From assembly GCA_902604355.1 (NCBI GenBank), contig CACKYN010000005.1:1-64000 (forward strand): DNA of 64,000 bases, read 5' to 3'. Under the pieces are notes generated by a model that was given only the letters and a program-made list of their open reading frames with translations, was not told the DNA's origin and searched no databases. Source of the stretch: an uncultured Pelagibacteraceae bacterium (GTDB lineage Bacteria; Pseudomonadota; Alphaproteobacteria; Pelagibacterales; Pelagibacteraceae). Both the position numbers and the translations under genes were made by a program. Shown here piece after piece: positions 35,667 through 44,986 of the stretch (position 1 is the first letter of the stretch; the number at the start of each line of letters is the position of its first letter).

Positions 35667-38537
35667 TTATGCTGCATCTTCTTTAAACTCATCCATACTT
35701 GGACAAGTACAAAAAATATTTTTATCTCCATAAACATTGTCTACTCTTGCGACTGGAGGCCAAAATTTATTTGTTTTCAAGAATTTTGCAGGATACGCTG
35801 CTTGCTGTCTAGAATATTTGTGTTCCCATTCATCTGACGAAAGTTCAATATCAGTGTGAGGTGCATTTTTAATTGGATTATCTATTTTATCAAATTTACC
35901 CGACTTGATCATTTCTATTTCCGTTTTAATATTTATTAAAGTATCACAAAATCTATCCATTTCTGTTAAACTTTCACTCTCGGTAGGCTCTATCATCATT
36001 GTACCAGCAACTGGCCATGACATTGTTGGTGCATGGAACCCATAGTCTATTAATCTTTTTGCAATGTCTTCCTCACTCACACCCGTTTCACTTTTAATTG
36101 ATCTAATATCAATTATACATTCATGCGCAACATTCCCATTAGTACCTTTGTATAAAATTGGAAAATGGTTTTTTAATCTATGAGCTATATAATTAGCATT
36201 TAAAATGGCAACTTCTGTTGCTAATTTTAAACCTTGAGAACCCATCATTTTTATATACATCCATGAAATAGATAAAATACTTGAACTACCCCATGGTGCT
36301 GCAGAAACTGCGCCTATACCTGTTGCAGGACCACAATCTTTAACCACTGGATGATTAGGCAGATAAACTTGTAAGTGTCTTTTGCAACCAATTGGACCCA
36401 TACCTGGTCCTCCACCACCATGTGGAATACAGAAAGTTTTGTGTAAGTTTATATGACAAACATCTGGACCAAAATTTCCAGGTTTTGCAATACCTACGAG
36501 CGCATTTAGGTTTGCACCATCCATATAAACTTGACCACCATGTTTATGAACTAAATCACAGATATCTGATATTTTTTCTTCAAAAACACCATGTGTTGAT
36601 GGATATGTAACCATCAAAGCTCCAAGATTTTCTGAATGTGTTTCCGCTTTTTTCTTTAAATCTTCAAAATCTACATTCCCTTCATTATCACAATCAACTA
36701 CTACAACTTTCATTCCAACCATTTGTGCGCTTGCTGGATTTGTTCCATGTGCTGAGCTAGGTATTAAACATATATTTCTATTTTCATCACCTCTGTCTAA
36801 GTGATATTTTCGTATTACCATTAATCCCGCATATTCACCTTGAGCACCTGCATTCGGCTGAAGCGAAACTCCAGAAAAGCCAGTGATTGATCTTAGCCAA
36901 TTTTTAAGATCAGTGAACAATTCTCGATAACCCTCCATCTGTTCAACAGGCACAAACGGATGAGGCTCAGCTAATTCTCTCCATGAAATAGGTATCATTT
37001 CTGCAGTAGCATTTAGTTTCATAGTACATGAGCCTAGTGCAATCATGGTTCTGTTAAGAGCTATATCTTTATCTTCTAACTTTTTAAGATATCTAAGCAT
37101 TTCTGTCTCTGAATGGTATGAATTAAAAACAGGGTGTTCTAAATATTTAGAAGATCTAATTAAATTTTTTGGTAAATTTACTAAATTTGCTAAAGGATCT
37201 TCTTTTTTAATTGACTCTGCTGCATTAAAAATTTTTAGTAGTTGGTTTACTCTATAAACATTTTTTCTTTCATCGAAAGATACTGATAACATTTCCGAAT
37301 TTACTTTTCTAATATTAACTTTTTGATTTAAAGCATTTTCGAAAATCTGATCAGTCTTATCTTTGGTGATAATAGTTACAGTATCAAAAAAATAATCTGA
37401 ATATAATTCATATCCAGATTGTTTTATTTTATCAGCAAAATTTTTTGCTAATTGAGATACTCTTTCAGAAATATTTTTAATTCCCTCTGGACCGTGATAA
37501 ATAGCATATGCTGCTGACACAATTGCTAATAAGGCTTGAGCTGTACAAATGTTGCTTGTAGCTTTATCTCTTCTTATGTGCTGCTCTCTAGTTTGTAATG
37601 ATAATCTATAGGCTTTATTTCCGTGTCTATCCACTGAAACTCCTACTAATCTACCTGGTAAAGATCTTTTATATTCATCTTTTGTTGCAAAAAATGCTGC
37701 GTGAGGGCCACCATAACCCATCGGAATTCCAAACCGTTGAGAACTACCCACGGCTATATCAGCACCTAGTTCTCTTGGTGTTTTCAATTTAGCAAGTGAA
37801 AGTAAATCGCATGCAAGTATCGCTTTACCATTCTTTTTATGGATTTTACTTATTGATTCACTTGGATCTTTAATATCACCTAAAGTTCCAGGATATTGTA
37901 AAATTCCACATACAACATCTTCTTTTAAATTCTCTAAAACTTTATCTTCATTACCGACAAGAACTTTGAGCCCCATAGGTTCTGCCCTAGTTTTTACGAG
38001 ATCAATTGTTTGTGGATGACAGTTTTCTGATACAAATACTAGTTTGCAATCACTTTTATTTAACCTGTAACTCAAACCCACGGCTTCTGCAGCAGCTGTA
38101 CTTTCATCAAGTAAAGATGCATTAGCAATGTCCATACCAGTAAAATCGACAATCATCTGTTGGAAGTTCAGTAACATTTCTAACCTACCTTGAGCTACTT
38201 CTGGCTGATAAGGTGTGTATGAAGTATACCAGCCAGGATTTTCTAATATATTTCGTAAAATTACATATGGAGTATAAGTTCCGTAGTATCCCATTCCAAT
38301 AAAATTAGAGTAAATCTGATTTTTTTTTGAAATCACTTTTAATTTTCTTAGCGCTTCATATTCTGAATTAGACTCGCCAATATTTAGTTCACCTTTAAAC
38401 TGTATTTTTTCTGGAACAGTATTTTTTATAAGGTCATCTAAAGAACTATATTTAAGTTCACTGAGCATTTTTTTTTGATCTTCCTCAGACGGACCGATAT
38501 GTCTTCTCAAAAAATCTTTTTGTGAATTATGTAACAT
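35667..38537 (-). CDS. gcvP: Glycine dehydrogenase (decarboxylating) GcvP
   Basis: P-protein of the glycine cleavage system; decarboxylates glycine and passes the aminomethyl group to GcvH. The single-chain form has 956 residues, matching the E. coli protein. It starts with the RRHIGPSEED motif, has STAAAEAV, QTREQHIRRDKATSNICTAQ, the C-terminal-half repeat IALGSCTMKLNATAEMIP, and the PLP Lys in HINLHKTFCIPHGGGGPG (about residue 700). It overlaps gcvH by one base. The product feeds one-carbon units to folate. Confidence 0.95.
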   Translation of the reverse strand: MLHNSQKDFLRRHIGPSEEDQKKMLSELKYSSLDDLIKNTVPEKIQFKGELNIGESNSEYEALRKLKVISKKNQIYSNFIGMGYYGTYTPYVILRNILENPGWYTSYTPYQPEVAQGRLEMLLNFQQMIVDFTGMDIANASLLDESTAAAEAVGLSYRLNKSDCKLVFVSENCHPQTIDLVKTRAEPMGLKVLVGNEDKVLENLKEDVVCGILQYPGTLGDIKDPSESISKIHKKNGKAILACDLLSLAKLKTPRELGADIAVGSSQRFGIPMGYGGPHAAFFATKDEYKRSLPGRLVGVSVDRHGNKAYRLSLQTREQHIRRDKATSNICTAQALLAIVSAAYAIYHGPEGIKNISERVSQLAKNFADKIKQSGYELYSDYFFDTVTIITKDKTDQIFENALNQKVNIRKVNSEMLSVSFDERKNVYRVNQLLKIFNAAESIKKEDPLANLVNLPKNLIRSSKYLEHPVFNSYHSETEMLRYLKKLEDKDIALNRTMIALGSCTMKLNATAEMIPISWRELAEPHPFVPVEQMEGYRELFTDLKNWLRSITGFSGVSLQPNAGAQGEYAGLMVIRKYHLDRGDENRNICLIPSSAHGTNPASAQMVGMKVVVVDCDNEGNVDFEDLKKKAETHSENLGALMVTYPSTHGVFEEKISDICDLVHKHGGQVYMDGANLNALVGIAKPGNFGPDVCHINLHKTFCIPHGGGGPGMGPIGCKRHLQVYLPNHPVVKDCGPATGIGAVSAAPWGSSSILSISWMYIKMMGSQGLKLATEVAILNANYIAHRLKNHFPILYKGTNGNVAHECIIDIRSIKSETGVSEEDIAKRLIDYGFHAPTMSWPVAGTMMIEPTESESLTEMDRFCDTLINIKTEIEMIKSGKFDKIDNPIKNAPHTDIELSSDEWEHKYSRQQAAYPAKFLKTNKFWPPVARVDNVYGDKNIFCTCPSMDEFKEDAA

Positions 38538-38917
38538 TAACTAGAGCTCTCCTTTGCAAACTTATCGTATTCCTCTTTATTCATTAAACTATCTAACTCA
38601 GAAATATCTTTCATTTTTAATTTAAAAAACCAAGCTGCACCCTCAGGATCCTCATTTATTTTTGCAGGATCATCAACAATAGCTTGGTTTATATCAACAA
38701 CTTCCCCACTTACAGGTGTATAAACGTCACTCGCAGCTTTAGTAGATTCAACTACTCCAGCGGTTCCATCCTTTTCAACATTTGAGCCCTTCTCAGGTAA
38801 TTCTGCAAATACTATATCACCTAGCATTTCAGTTGCGTGTTGAGTTATACCAATTGTGGCTACATCTCCTGCTAAAGTAATCCACTCATGTTCTTTTGAA
38901 AATTTAACTTCACTCAT
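38537..38917 (-). CDS. gcvH: Glycine cleavage system H protein
   Basis: Lipoyl-carrying shuttle between GcvP, GcvT and lipoamide dehydrogenase. The 126-residue protein has [14 protein letters not shown] at the start, [16 protein letters not shown], the lipoylation Lys60 in [12 protein letters not shown], then [11 protein letters not shown] and [10 protein letters not shown]. One-base overlaps with both gcvT and gcvP mark a tightly coupled operon. Confidence 0.96.
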   Translation of the reverse strand: MSEVKFSKEHEWITLAGDVATIGITQHATEMLGDIVFAELPEKGSNVEKDGTAGVVESTKAASDVYTPVSGEVVDINQAIVDDPAKINEDPEGAAWFFKLKMKDISELDSLMNKEEYDKFAKESSS

Positions 38918-40020
38918 TAATTCACTCCTTTCACGTAACTTTTTTTGTAGAACGGTAACTTACAAATATTTGCTGGATGTTTTTTACCTCTTACCTCCAA
39001 TAAAATTTTAGTATCGATTTTAGAAAATTCTTTATCAACATATCCCATTGCTATTGGACCATTAATACTTGGACCAAATGTGCCGCTTGTTATTTCTCCA
39101 ATTGGTAACTCACTTTCATTAAAAATCTTTGTCTTTTCTCTAGCGATTAATCTGCCTTCAGGTTTAATTCCAACTCTTATTTGTTTTGCACCATCCTTAA
39201 TTTGATTAATTATTTTATTAGAGCCAACAAAACCTCCATTCGATAATCTTTCCTTTGATATTGCCCATTTAAGGTTTGCCTCTACTGGAGTTTTATTTAG
39301 GTCTAACTCATGACCATATAAACATAATCCAGCCTCTAATCTCAAAGTATCTCTTGCTCCAAGACCAATTAATTCTGCACCCTTCTTAATTAAGCTTTTT
39401 GTGAATTCTTCAGCTAAATCATTTAGAATGGATATTTCAAAACCATCCTCTCCTGTATATCCTGATCTAGTAACAAATAACTTTTGACCATTATAATCAA
39501 ACCAGTCACCAGTCATAAAAGTTAGGTGTTTAACCCCATTTATAGTTTCATTTAAAATTTCTACTGCTTTTGGACCTTGTATTGCAACTAGAGCTCTATC
39601 ATTACTTAATTCCATTTTATATTTTTTAGATAATATATTGTTTAAAATTTCAAAATCTTTTTCTTTGCATGCAGCATTTAAAATAATTAAGTATCCATTT
39701 TCCAGTTTGGTAATTATAAGATCATCATAAATACCTGCCTCTTCGTTCATAAGAAAACTGTACTTAGAGCAATTTTGTTGAAGATTTTTTAGATCTAAAG
39801 GAAAAATTTTTTCAAGATCGGATGTTAGATTTTCATTTCCATAAATAAATAACTGACCCATATGTGAAACATCAAAGATACCAGCATGTGATCTTGTAAA
39901 TTTATGCTCTTCTATGACACCTTTGCTATATTGAATTGGCATCTCATAACCAGCAAATTCAACAAACTTTGCCTGACAATCTTGATGTAACTTATTTAAA
40001 GATGTTTTTTTAATTTCCAT
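38917..40020 (-). CDS. gcvT: Aminomethyltransferase GcvT
   Basis: T-protein of glycine cleavage; moves the methylene group to tetrahydrofolate and releases ammonia. The 367-residue length is normal. Motifs: [31 protein letters not shown], the [12 protein letters not shown] segment, [20 protein letters not shown] and the C-terminal [19 protein letters not shown]. It is the first gene of gcvT-gcvH-gcvP and lies right behind the tandem glycine riboswitch. Confidence 0.95.
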   Translation of the reverse strand: MEIKKTSLNKLHQDCQAKFVEFAGYEMPIQYSKGVIEEHKFTRSHAGIFDVSHMGQLFIYGNENLTSDLEKIFPLDLKNLQQNCSKYSFLMNEEAGIYDDLIITKLENGYLIILNAACKEKDFEILNNILSKKYKMELSNDRALVAIQGPKAVEILNETINGVKHLTFMTGDWFDYNGQKLFVTRSGYTGEDGFEISILNDLAEEFTKSLIKKGAELIGLGARDTLRLEAGLCLYGHELDLNKTPVEANLKWAISKERLSNGGFVGSNKIINQIKDGAKQIRVGIKPEGRLIAREKTKIFNESELPIGEITSGTFGPSINGPIAMGYVDKEFSKIDTKILLEVRGKKHPANICKLPFYKKSYVKGVN

Positions 40021-40022
40021 AC

Positions 40023-40186
40023 TAACTCTTTGTACCCATCTGTATATTTGCCTGAGAGTTTTACTCCTTCGGCGAGAATTTAATCTCTTTCCAGAGTTAA
40101 TATGTTACGGTCCTTTTACCTGAGAGTTTCCTGGGTGGTTGCTCCTTCGGTGTCACAATAAAATCGTGATCTCTCCCGTGGAGAAA
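40023..40186 (-). promoter_or_regulatory. Tandem glycine riboswitch upstream of gcvT
   Basis: Two glycine aptamers lie in series on the minus strand. Aptamer 1 covers about 40186-40107, with GACACCGAAGGAGCAA and GGAAACTCTCAGGTAAAAGG. Aptamer 2 covers about 40104-40023, with CGCCGAAGGAGTAAAACTCT and CTCAGGCAAATATACAGA. These match the conserved CCGAAGG-GCAA and ACTCTCAGG cores of the class. Aptamer 2 appears to close with AACTCT (40098-40093) pairing AGAGTT (40029-40024), and that second strand lies only 4-9 bases upstream of the gcvT ATG. Glycine riboswitches before gcvT are known from SAR11 and many bacteria. Confidence 0.93.
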
Positions 40187-40218
40187 TAATCTAACATATA
40201 TTGGTTAATGTCAATATT

Positions 40219-41091
40219 TTAAGCAGTCTTTTTTTCTAAGGAATAAAGATTGTAAAATTGAAGTAATACTGCAAAAATTACAATTGCCCCTCCAATAATC
40301 ACTATAAATGGTGGTTGTTCGTTAATAAATATCCATGCCCAAAGTGGTCCGAGAACTGCCTCTGTCAACATTATGATTCCAACCATAGCGGATGGTGTTC
40401 TTTGAGCACCAATTGTAATTAAAATAAATCCAAATCCTAATTGCATAAAACCTGCAAGGAAACCTAGAAAAATATCATGAGCAGAAATTAAAATTTTTCC
40501 AGACATTAAAAAACCAATAGTTAGAGCAAAAATTCCAGCAATAAATTGTGCTGGCACCATATCTACATTAGGATATTTTCTTACAACTAATATTAAAACT
40601 GCAAACGAAATTGGCATTATAAACGCAGCAACATTTCCTGTCATTTGACCTGGGGATAAAGAGTTTCCTACCATCAAGAGGATACCAGAAATTGCCAATA
40701 TAATAGAAGTAAGTGTGATGACTGAAATTTTTTCCTTTAGAAAAAAATATCCAAAAATTGCTAAAAAGATTGTTTGAGTTTGAATTATGAAATTAGCATT
40801 TGCGACAGTAGTGTTATACATTGCAAAAACGTATCCACAAAAACCAAATGATAAAACAAAACCTCCAATAAATCCTGGAAATCCTAAATTATAGAATGAA
40901 CGAAATACTTTTTTTTTGTAGGTTATGATTAAGTAAAGACAAATTATGATTAGAAAAAAAACTGTTCTCCAAAATAAGATTTGCCAAAGAGTTGCACCTT
41001 CAAACGACTTAACTATTAAACCGCCAAAACTTAGACTGCAAGCACCAAGAAATACTAATAAGGGACCTGGCAATTTTCTAATTACATTCAT
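40219..41091 (-). CDS. DMT-superfamily (EamA) transporter
   Basis: 290-residue inner-membrane protein with ten hydrophobic segments in two EamA halves (LWQILFWRTVFFLIII; AMVGIIMLTEAVLGPLWAW). It overlaps the pxpC stop by one base and is the last gene of a minus-strand run that begins at iclR (46503). It could carry 5-oxoproline or another small acid given its neighbours, but sequence does not show this. It ends about 30 bases before the riboswitch region of gcvT. Confidence 0.82.
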   Translation of the reverse strand: MNVIRKLPGPLLVFLGACSLSFGGLIVKSFEGATLWQILFWRTVFFLIIICLYLIITYKKKVFRSFYNLGFPGFIGGFVLSFGFCGYVFAMYNTTVANANFIIQTQTIFLAIFGYFFLKEKISVITLTSIILAISGILLMVGNSLSPGQMTGNVAAFIMPISFAVLILVVRKYPNVDMVPAQFIAGIFALTIGFLMSGKILISAHDIFLGFLAGFMQLGFGFILITIGAQRTPSAMVGIIMLTEAVLGPLWAWIFINEQPPFIVIIGGAIVIFAVLLQFYNLYSLEKKTA

Positions 41092-42035
41092 TAAATTTGA
41101 CTAAGTAGATTGTCCGTATCCATCTCATACAGCTTAAACAATGTTTCTGCATCAGTTAATTGTATTTCTGTAAATTTAATTTCTGATCCTGGGGTTATTT
41201 GAACCAATCGGTCATAATCGACACTAGCTACAACCCCAATTTTTGGATAGCCACCAATTGTACCATGATCTGATAACATTATAATTGGATTTCCGTCTGG
41301 TGGAACTTGAATTACACCTTTAATTAATCCTTCAGACTTTATATTTGTATTTACAACATTATTTATTTTATTTCCTTGAAGTCTCATTCCCATTCTATCA
41401 GACAGTTTTGAAACTATAAATTTTTTTTCAAAAAAAGTTTTTATTCCTTCGTCTGAAAAGTAATTAAAATTTGTACCTTTAATAACTCTAATATTTTCAA
41501 CTTTTGAATTGGTATAATCTATTTTTTTTTTGTCTTTGTTAGAATTTAATTTTAATAGTTTTATAGTCTGATTGTTTTCTAATTTCTTTCCATTATTAGA
41601 GCCTATTTTAGCATTGGTATTAATTGAGCAACTTTTCCACTGAAACTTTATATCAATTTCCCCACCAATAGCTAAATATCCATATATCGTTTTGTTAGTT
41701 GAGATTATATCTATTTCATCTCCGTTTTCTATTTGATAGCTCTCATAACAATTTCCAGTGTATTCAACACCATTTTTTATAATTTTAAAAATTACATCGC
41801 CAGTTATAGCAATAATTATTGTATCTCCTTGGTATTTTAGATGAGGACCTTGATAGGCAAATTCTAAAACAGGTGCATTTAAGTTATTGTTAACTAATTT
41901 ATTTGCAATAAGAAAATTTCTATTATCCATGGCTCCACTATATGGAATTCCAATATGATATAAATTTTCTCTACCTTTATCCTGATAGGTTGTATTTATT
42001 CCAGATCTGATGAATTTAAAATAAGAATTAATCAT
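41091..42035 (-). CDS. pxpC: 5-oxoprolinase subunit C (biotin-dependent carboxyltransferase/KipA family)
   Basis: 314 residues from the ATG at 42035, which gives the usual N terminus FIRSGINTTYQDKGR; a GTG at 42053 would add six residues. Family marks are YHIGIPYSGAMDNRNFLIAN, LEFAYQGPHLKY, KSEGLIKGVIQVPPDGNPII and LSDHGTIGGYPKIGVV. In E. coli PxpC works with PxpA and PxpB to open 5-oxoproline to glutamate using ATP. Here pxpB and pxpC overlap, but no pxpA (LamB/YcsF family) gene is in the window. Confidence 0.85.
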   Translation of the reverse strand: MINSYFKFIRSGINTTYQDKGRENLYHIGIPYSGAMDNRNFLIANKLVNNNLNAPVLEFAYQGPHLKYQGDTIIIAITGDVIFKIIKNGVEYTGNCYESYQIENGDEIDIISTNKTIYGYLAIGGEIDIKFQWKSCSINTNAKIGSNNGKKLENNQTIKLLKLNSNKDKKKIDYTNSKVENIRVIKGTNFNYFSDEGIKTFFEKKFIVSKLSDRMGMRLQGNKINNVVNTNIKSEGLIKGVIQVPPDGNPIIMLSDHGTIGGYPKIGVVASVDYDRLVQITPGSEIKFTEIQLTDAETLFKLYEMDTDNLLSQI

Positions 42036-42702
42036 GATAATTTTTATATTCACTAGAAGTTATTTCTTTGAAAATGACTGTATCTCCTGGACTAATTAAG
42101 TTTGGTTCATTTTCATTTAGATTATTGAAAATATTCAAAGGAGTGTTTCCAATAATGTTCCAACCACCGGGACTTTCAAATGTATAAATATTTGTAAATT
42201 GTTCAGTTAATCCAATTGATCCCTTAGGTACTTTAACACGTGGAGTTTCTAACCTATTAGCTCTCATATTTTCATCTAGATCCCCTAAGAAAGGCATACC
42301 AGCTATAAATCCAGTCATGTAACAAAAGTATTTTTTATTAAAAAATTTTTCTAGAATTTGTTCTCTGTTTAAACTCAATTTTTTTTCTAATCTTTTAATA
42401 TCTAGAGAAAAAGAGCTTTCACAGCAAACTGGTATTTGTATTTCTTTATTAATAATTTTATTTTCATAATCGATATTTAATACCTCAATTTCTTTTTTTA
42501 ATTTTTTAAAATTTGTGATTGATAAATTAAAAGAAATTATAAGTTTGTTGTATGAAGGAGTAACATTGGTAATACCTTCGATATTACTTTTTCTAACAGA
42601 ATTAAAATATTTTATTACTTTAGAATTAATATCCTTATTTACTTCTTGTCCAAAATCACAATATAAAGCTGAGTCACCTAAATTTACAATTTTATTAATC
42701 AT
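42028..42702 (-). CDS. pxpB: 5-oxoprolinase subunit B (KipI family)
   Basis: 224-residue partner of PxpC. The N terminus has LGDSALYCDFGQ; the C-terminal carboxyltransferase-like region shows KKYFCYMTGFIAGMPFLGDL, NRLETPRVKVPKGSIGL, FTNIYTFESPGGWNIIGNTP and LISPGDTVIFKEI. The length is typical. It overlaps pxpC and lies 39 bases after the hydrolase gene on the same strand. Alternatives are allophanate-hydrolase-like carboxyltransferases, but the two-gene arrangement favours 5-oxoprolinase or a relative acting on another lactam or imide. Confidence 0.85.
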   Translation of the reverse strand: MINKIVNLGDSALYCDFGQEVNKDINSKVIKYFNSVRKSNIEGITNVTPSYNKLIISFNLSITNFKKLKKEIEVLNIDYENKIINKEIQIPVCCESSFSLDIKRLEKKLSLNREQILEKFFNKKYFCYMTGFIAGMPFLGDLDENMRANRLETPRVKVPKGSIGLTEQFTNIYTFESPGGWNIIGNTPLNIFNNLNENEPNLISPGDTVIFKEITSSEYKNYHD

Positions 42703-42741
42703 ATTACTCTATATAATCAGTGGTTGATTATACATAAATAA

Positions 42742-43875
42742 CTAAATGCTATAATTTTTTTCTATCCAATTACTAATAAATGTAGAAATTTCTTTGCTAT
42801 TTTTTTCATGCATCATCATATGACCATTACCCATTATGTCGTGGTCCTCCAGCCTAATAAATTCGTGCTTAACCCCTGCTTGATTTAAAAAATTACTAGT
42901 TCCATGATCGTATGGTGCATGATATGAGGACTGACCTGTCAGAATAAGAATATTTGTTTTGGACAAATTTTTCAATTTTCTTGCAGGTTCTTTTTGTAAG
43001 AAACACTGAACCAAATCATCCTTTGTATTGTTTTTATCAAGCTCAGGAATTAATTTTTCATCTTTTTTTAAAGGAGGGTCATATGTCAATGGTGAATAGG
43101 TGATACCATTAATTCGATCGAGTTCAGAACTAGTTTGATACCAATCTTTATCATACTCATTTTTTTTGAATGTTTGCTTATCCAAATGAGTATGCTTAAC
43201 ACCTCCGTAAGAAACATTAAAAAAAGGAGGTCCATTTGGTTCCACAGCTATACAACATTTTACTTTGTCTGGTCTTAAATCAGCAGCAAGCCAACAAAAA
43301 GGTCCCCCTTGACTATGACCTAAAACTGCAGTGTGTCCTATCAAATCAATCAATTCGGAAAGTGCTTTTTTTGATATCTCTTCTATATAAATTCTATCTG
43401 ACATAGTATTTACTTGTGAGGCCATGTATTGCTCAAAAATATTATCTCCTCTTAATCCAGTTCCAGGCCACTGAGTATGTGTTTTTGATTGTGGCCAATT
43501 TCCTTTTTTTGACATGCCCGTAAATCTTCTTTCAGCATCGTCTATATTTGTCTCTCTATCTATATAATTACCATATAATTTTTCTGAATAACCAGATCTT
43601 GCTCTACCTGGTTGATCTACAACATAAACTGTGTATCCTGAGGATAAAAAATCATGCATCCACCCTCGTCTGCCGTCCGCTGTAGTAATAAAACCTGATC
43701 CACTTTGTCCACCACCATGAATTAAAATAATATTTTTATTATTAGTTTTAACAGGTTCAAATTGCTCCACATACATTTGTCCTCTGATAACCTTTTTTCC
43801 ATCAGCTAAAAAACTCTCCCCTCCTACAAAAAAAATTTTATGTTCTTTTAGATTAATTGCTGAATTAGTTTCCAT
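42742..43875 (-). CDS. Alpha/beta hydrolase fold protein
   Basis: 377-residue soluble hydrolase with no signal peptide. The oxyanion-hole motif IILIHGGGQSGSGF is near residue 46, the nucleophile Ser is in VLGHSQGGPF (about 190), and the probable catalytic His is in GNGHMMMHEKN near the C terminus, after LEDHDIMG. The VVDQPGRARSGYS segment follows the first helix. It belongs to a group of hydrolases often found with transporters for carboxylates; an ester or lactone substrate is possible. It lies 50 bases after the AbrB-type gene on the same strand. Confidence 0.8.
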   Translation of the reverse strand: METNSAINLKEHKIFFVGGESFLADGKKVIRGQMYVEQFEPVKTNNKNIILIHGGGQSGSGFITTADGRRGWMHDFLSSGYTVYVVDQPGRARSGYSEKLYGNYIDRETNIDDAERRFTGMSKKGNWPQSKTHTQWPGTGLRGDNIFEQYMASQVNTMSDRIYIEEISKKALSELIDLIGHTAVLGHSQGGPFCWLAADLRPDKVKCCIAVEPNGPPFFNVSYGGVKHTHLDKQTFKKNEYDKDWYQTSSELDRINGITYSPLTYDPPLKKDEKLIPELDKNNTKDDLVQCFLQKEPARKLKNLSKTNILILTGQSSYHAPYDHGTSNFLNQAGVKHEFIRLEDHDIMGNGHMMMHEKNSKEISTFISNWIEKNYSI

Positions 43876-43925
43876 GATAATGTGTAAATTAAATTACATT
43901 ATTATTTTAATTATTAATATTTAAA

Positions 43926-44984
43926 TTATTTTTTTTTCTTCATTATTTTTAAAATAAATGGGATAGAAAATATTATGAAAAAAATTCTCAAAAAATGGTG
44001 ATAGCTTACAAAAAGTGGATCTATATTGTACGCAACACTTATTACAACCATTTCATGTAATCCACCTGGTGCAAAACTTAAAAAAGCTGACATAAAATCA
44101 AAGCCAAAGAATATTTTTAGTAAGTATGCAAAGAAAGCTGCAATTGCCAACAAAATTGCTGACATAATTGCTCCATGAAAAGAGTAAAATAAAATCTCTT
44201 TTGGAGCTAATCCACTTAGTCTACAGCCAATTGCAGATCCTAAAAATACAAAGGCAACATTTATAAATACATCAGGAAACTTTGCTGTAGTAAACTCAAA
44301 TGTATAAAAAAAACCTGCAACAATCATTGCTGCAAGTATTGGTGCTGATGGTATTCTGAACCTTTCTAAGACTTTTGTACCTATTAGAGATACTATAATT
44401 AAAAATATTAATTCCCCAAAGTATCTCAAATCAAATGTTGGGGTATTACCAAAAGAATCTATTTCTTGATATCCAATCTGAGTGACAAAAATAAAGGGTA
44501 AAAATAAAACAATAAACAAGACTCTAGTGGCTTGAGGAATTACAACTTGCCCACTTTTTTTTTTATCTGTAGTGATATCATTAATTGCTCCAGCTATAAC
44601 TACAAATGCTCCAGGTAGAGCTGCCAAAATAGAAACCAACTTGTTAAATTTACATATCTTATAAAAATAAAAAGATGCTGCGATAGTTCCTGCTATTGTG
44701 CATAAAATCATTGCTATTGAAGAGTAAATCCACAAGTGGATTTTATAAAGTAAAGTTATGTTGAAGGAACCTGCAAGAATTACACCTATAATCAAAAGGA
44801 CGGGTAAAAAAATTTTTTTATCAAAAGTAACTTTGTAACTACTAAAGGATACAAAGAGGTTTAATAATAGAGCCCCCAACAACCAAGGTAATGGTAAATT
44901 AATTAACGTACCAATATATCCACCAATAATGCCAATAATAATACTTTTTAAACTACGTCTAAAGGCTAAATAATATTCTTTCAT
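43926..44984 (-). CDS. AbrB family membrane protein
   Basis: 352-residue protein with about ten hydrophobic segments in two repeats (LPWLLGALLLNLF and later APILAAMIVAGFF; then FLSFAPGGLHEMVVISVAYN), the pattern of the AbrB/'putative ammonia monooxygenase' membrane family. Despite names in databases, it is a membrane protein of unknown role, not a DNA-binding AbrB. These proteins often sit beside tripartite tricarboxylate transporters; one is encoded 14 kb away in this window. It follows the isocitrate-lyase-family gene with a gap of two bases. Confidence 0.82.
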   Translation of the reverse strand: MKEYYLAFRRSLKSIIIGIIGGYIGTLINLPLPWLLGALLLNLFVSFSSYKVTFDKKIFLPVLLIIGVILAGSFNITLLYKIHLWIYSSIAMILCTIAGTIAASFYFYKICKFNKLVSILAALPGAFVVIAGAINDITTDKKKSGQVVIPQATRVLFIVLFLPFIFVTQIGYQEIDSFGNTPTFDLRYFGELIFLIIVSLIGTKVLERFRIPSAPILAAMIVAGFFYTFEFTTAKFPDVFINVAFVFLGSAIGCRLSGLAPKEILFYSFHGAIMSAILLAIAAFFAYLLKIFFGFDFMSAFLSFAPGGLHEMVVISVAYNIDPLFVSYHHFLRIFFIIFSIPFILKIMKKKK

Positions 44985-44986
44985 TT

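Noticed and set aside
40081-40200. Repeated CTCTC/GAGAG segments considered as a CRISPR-like or simple repeat.
   Set aside because: They are the conserved cores of the two glycine aptamers.
43880-43905. Inverted repeat TAATGT...ACATTA upstream of the hydrolase gene, considered as a further copy of the shared operator.
   Set aside because: Arms and spacing differ from the 17-bp consensus and the match is no better than expected for A+T-rich sequence.
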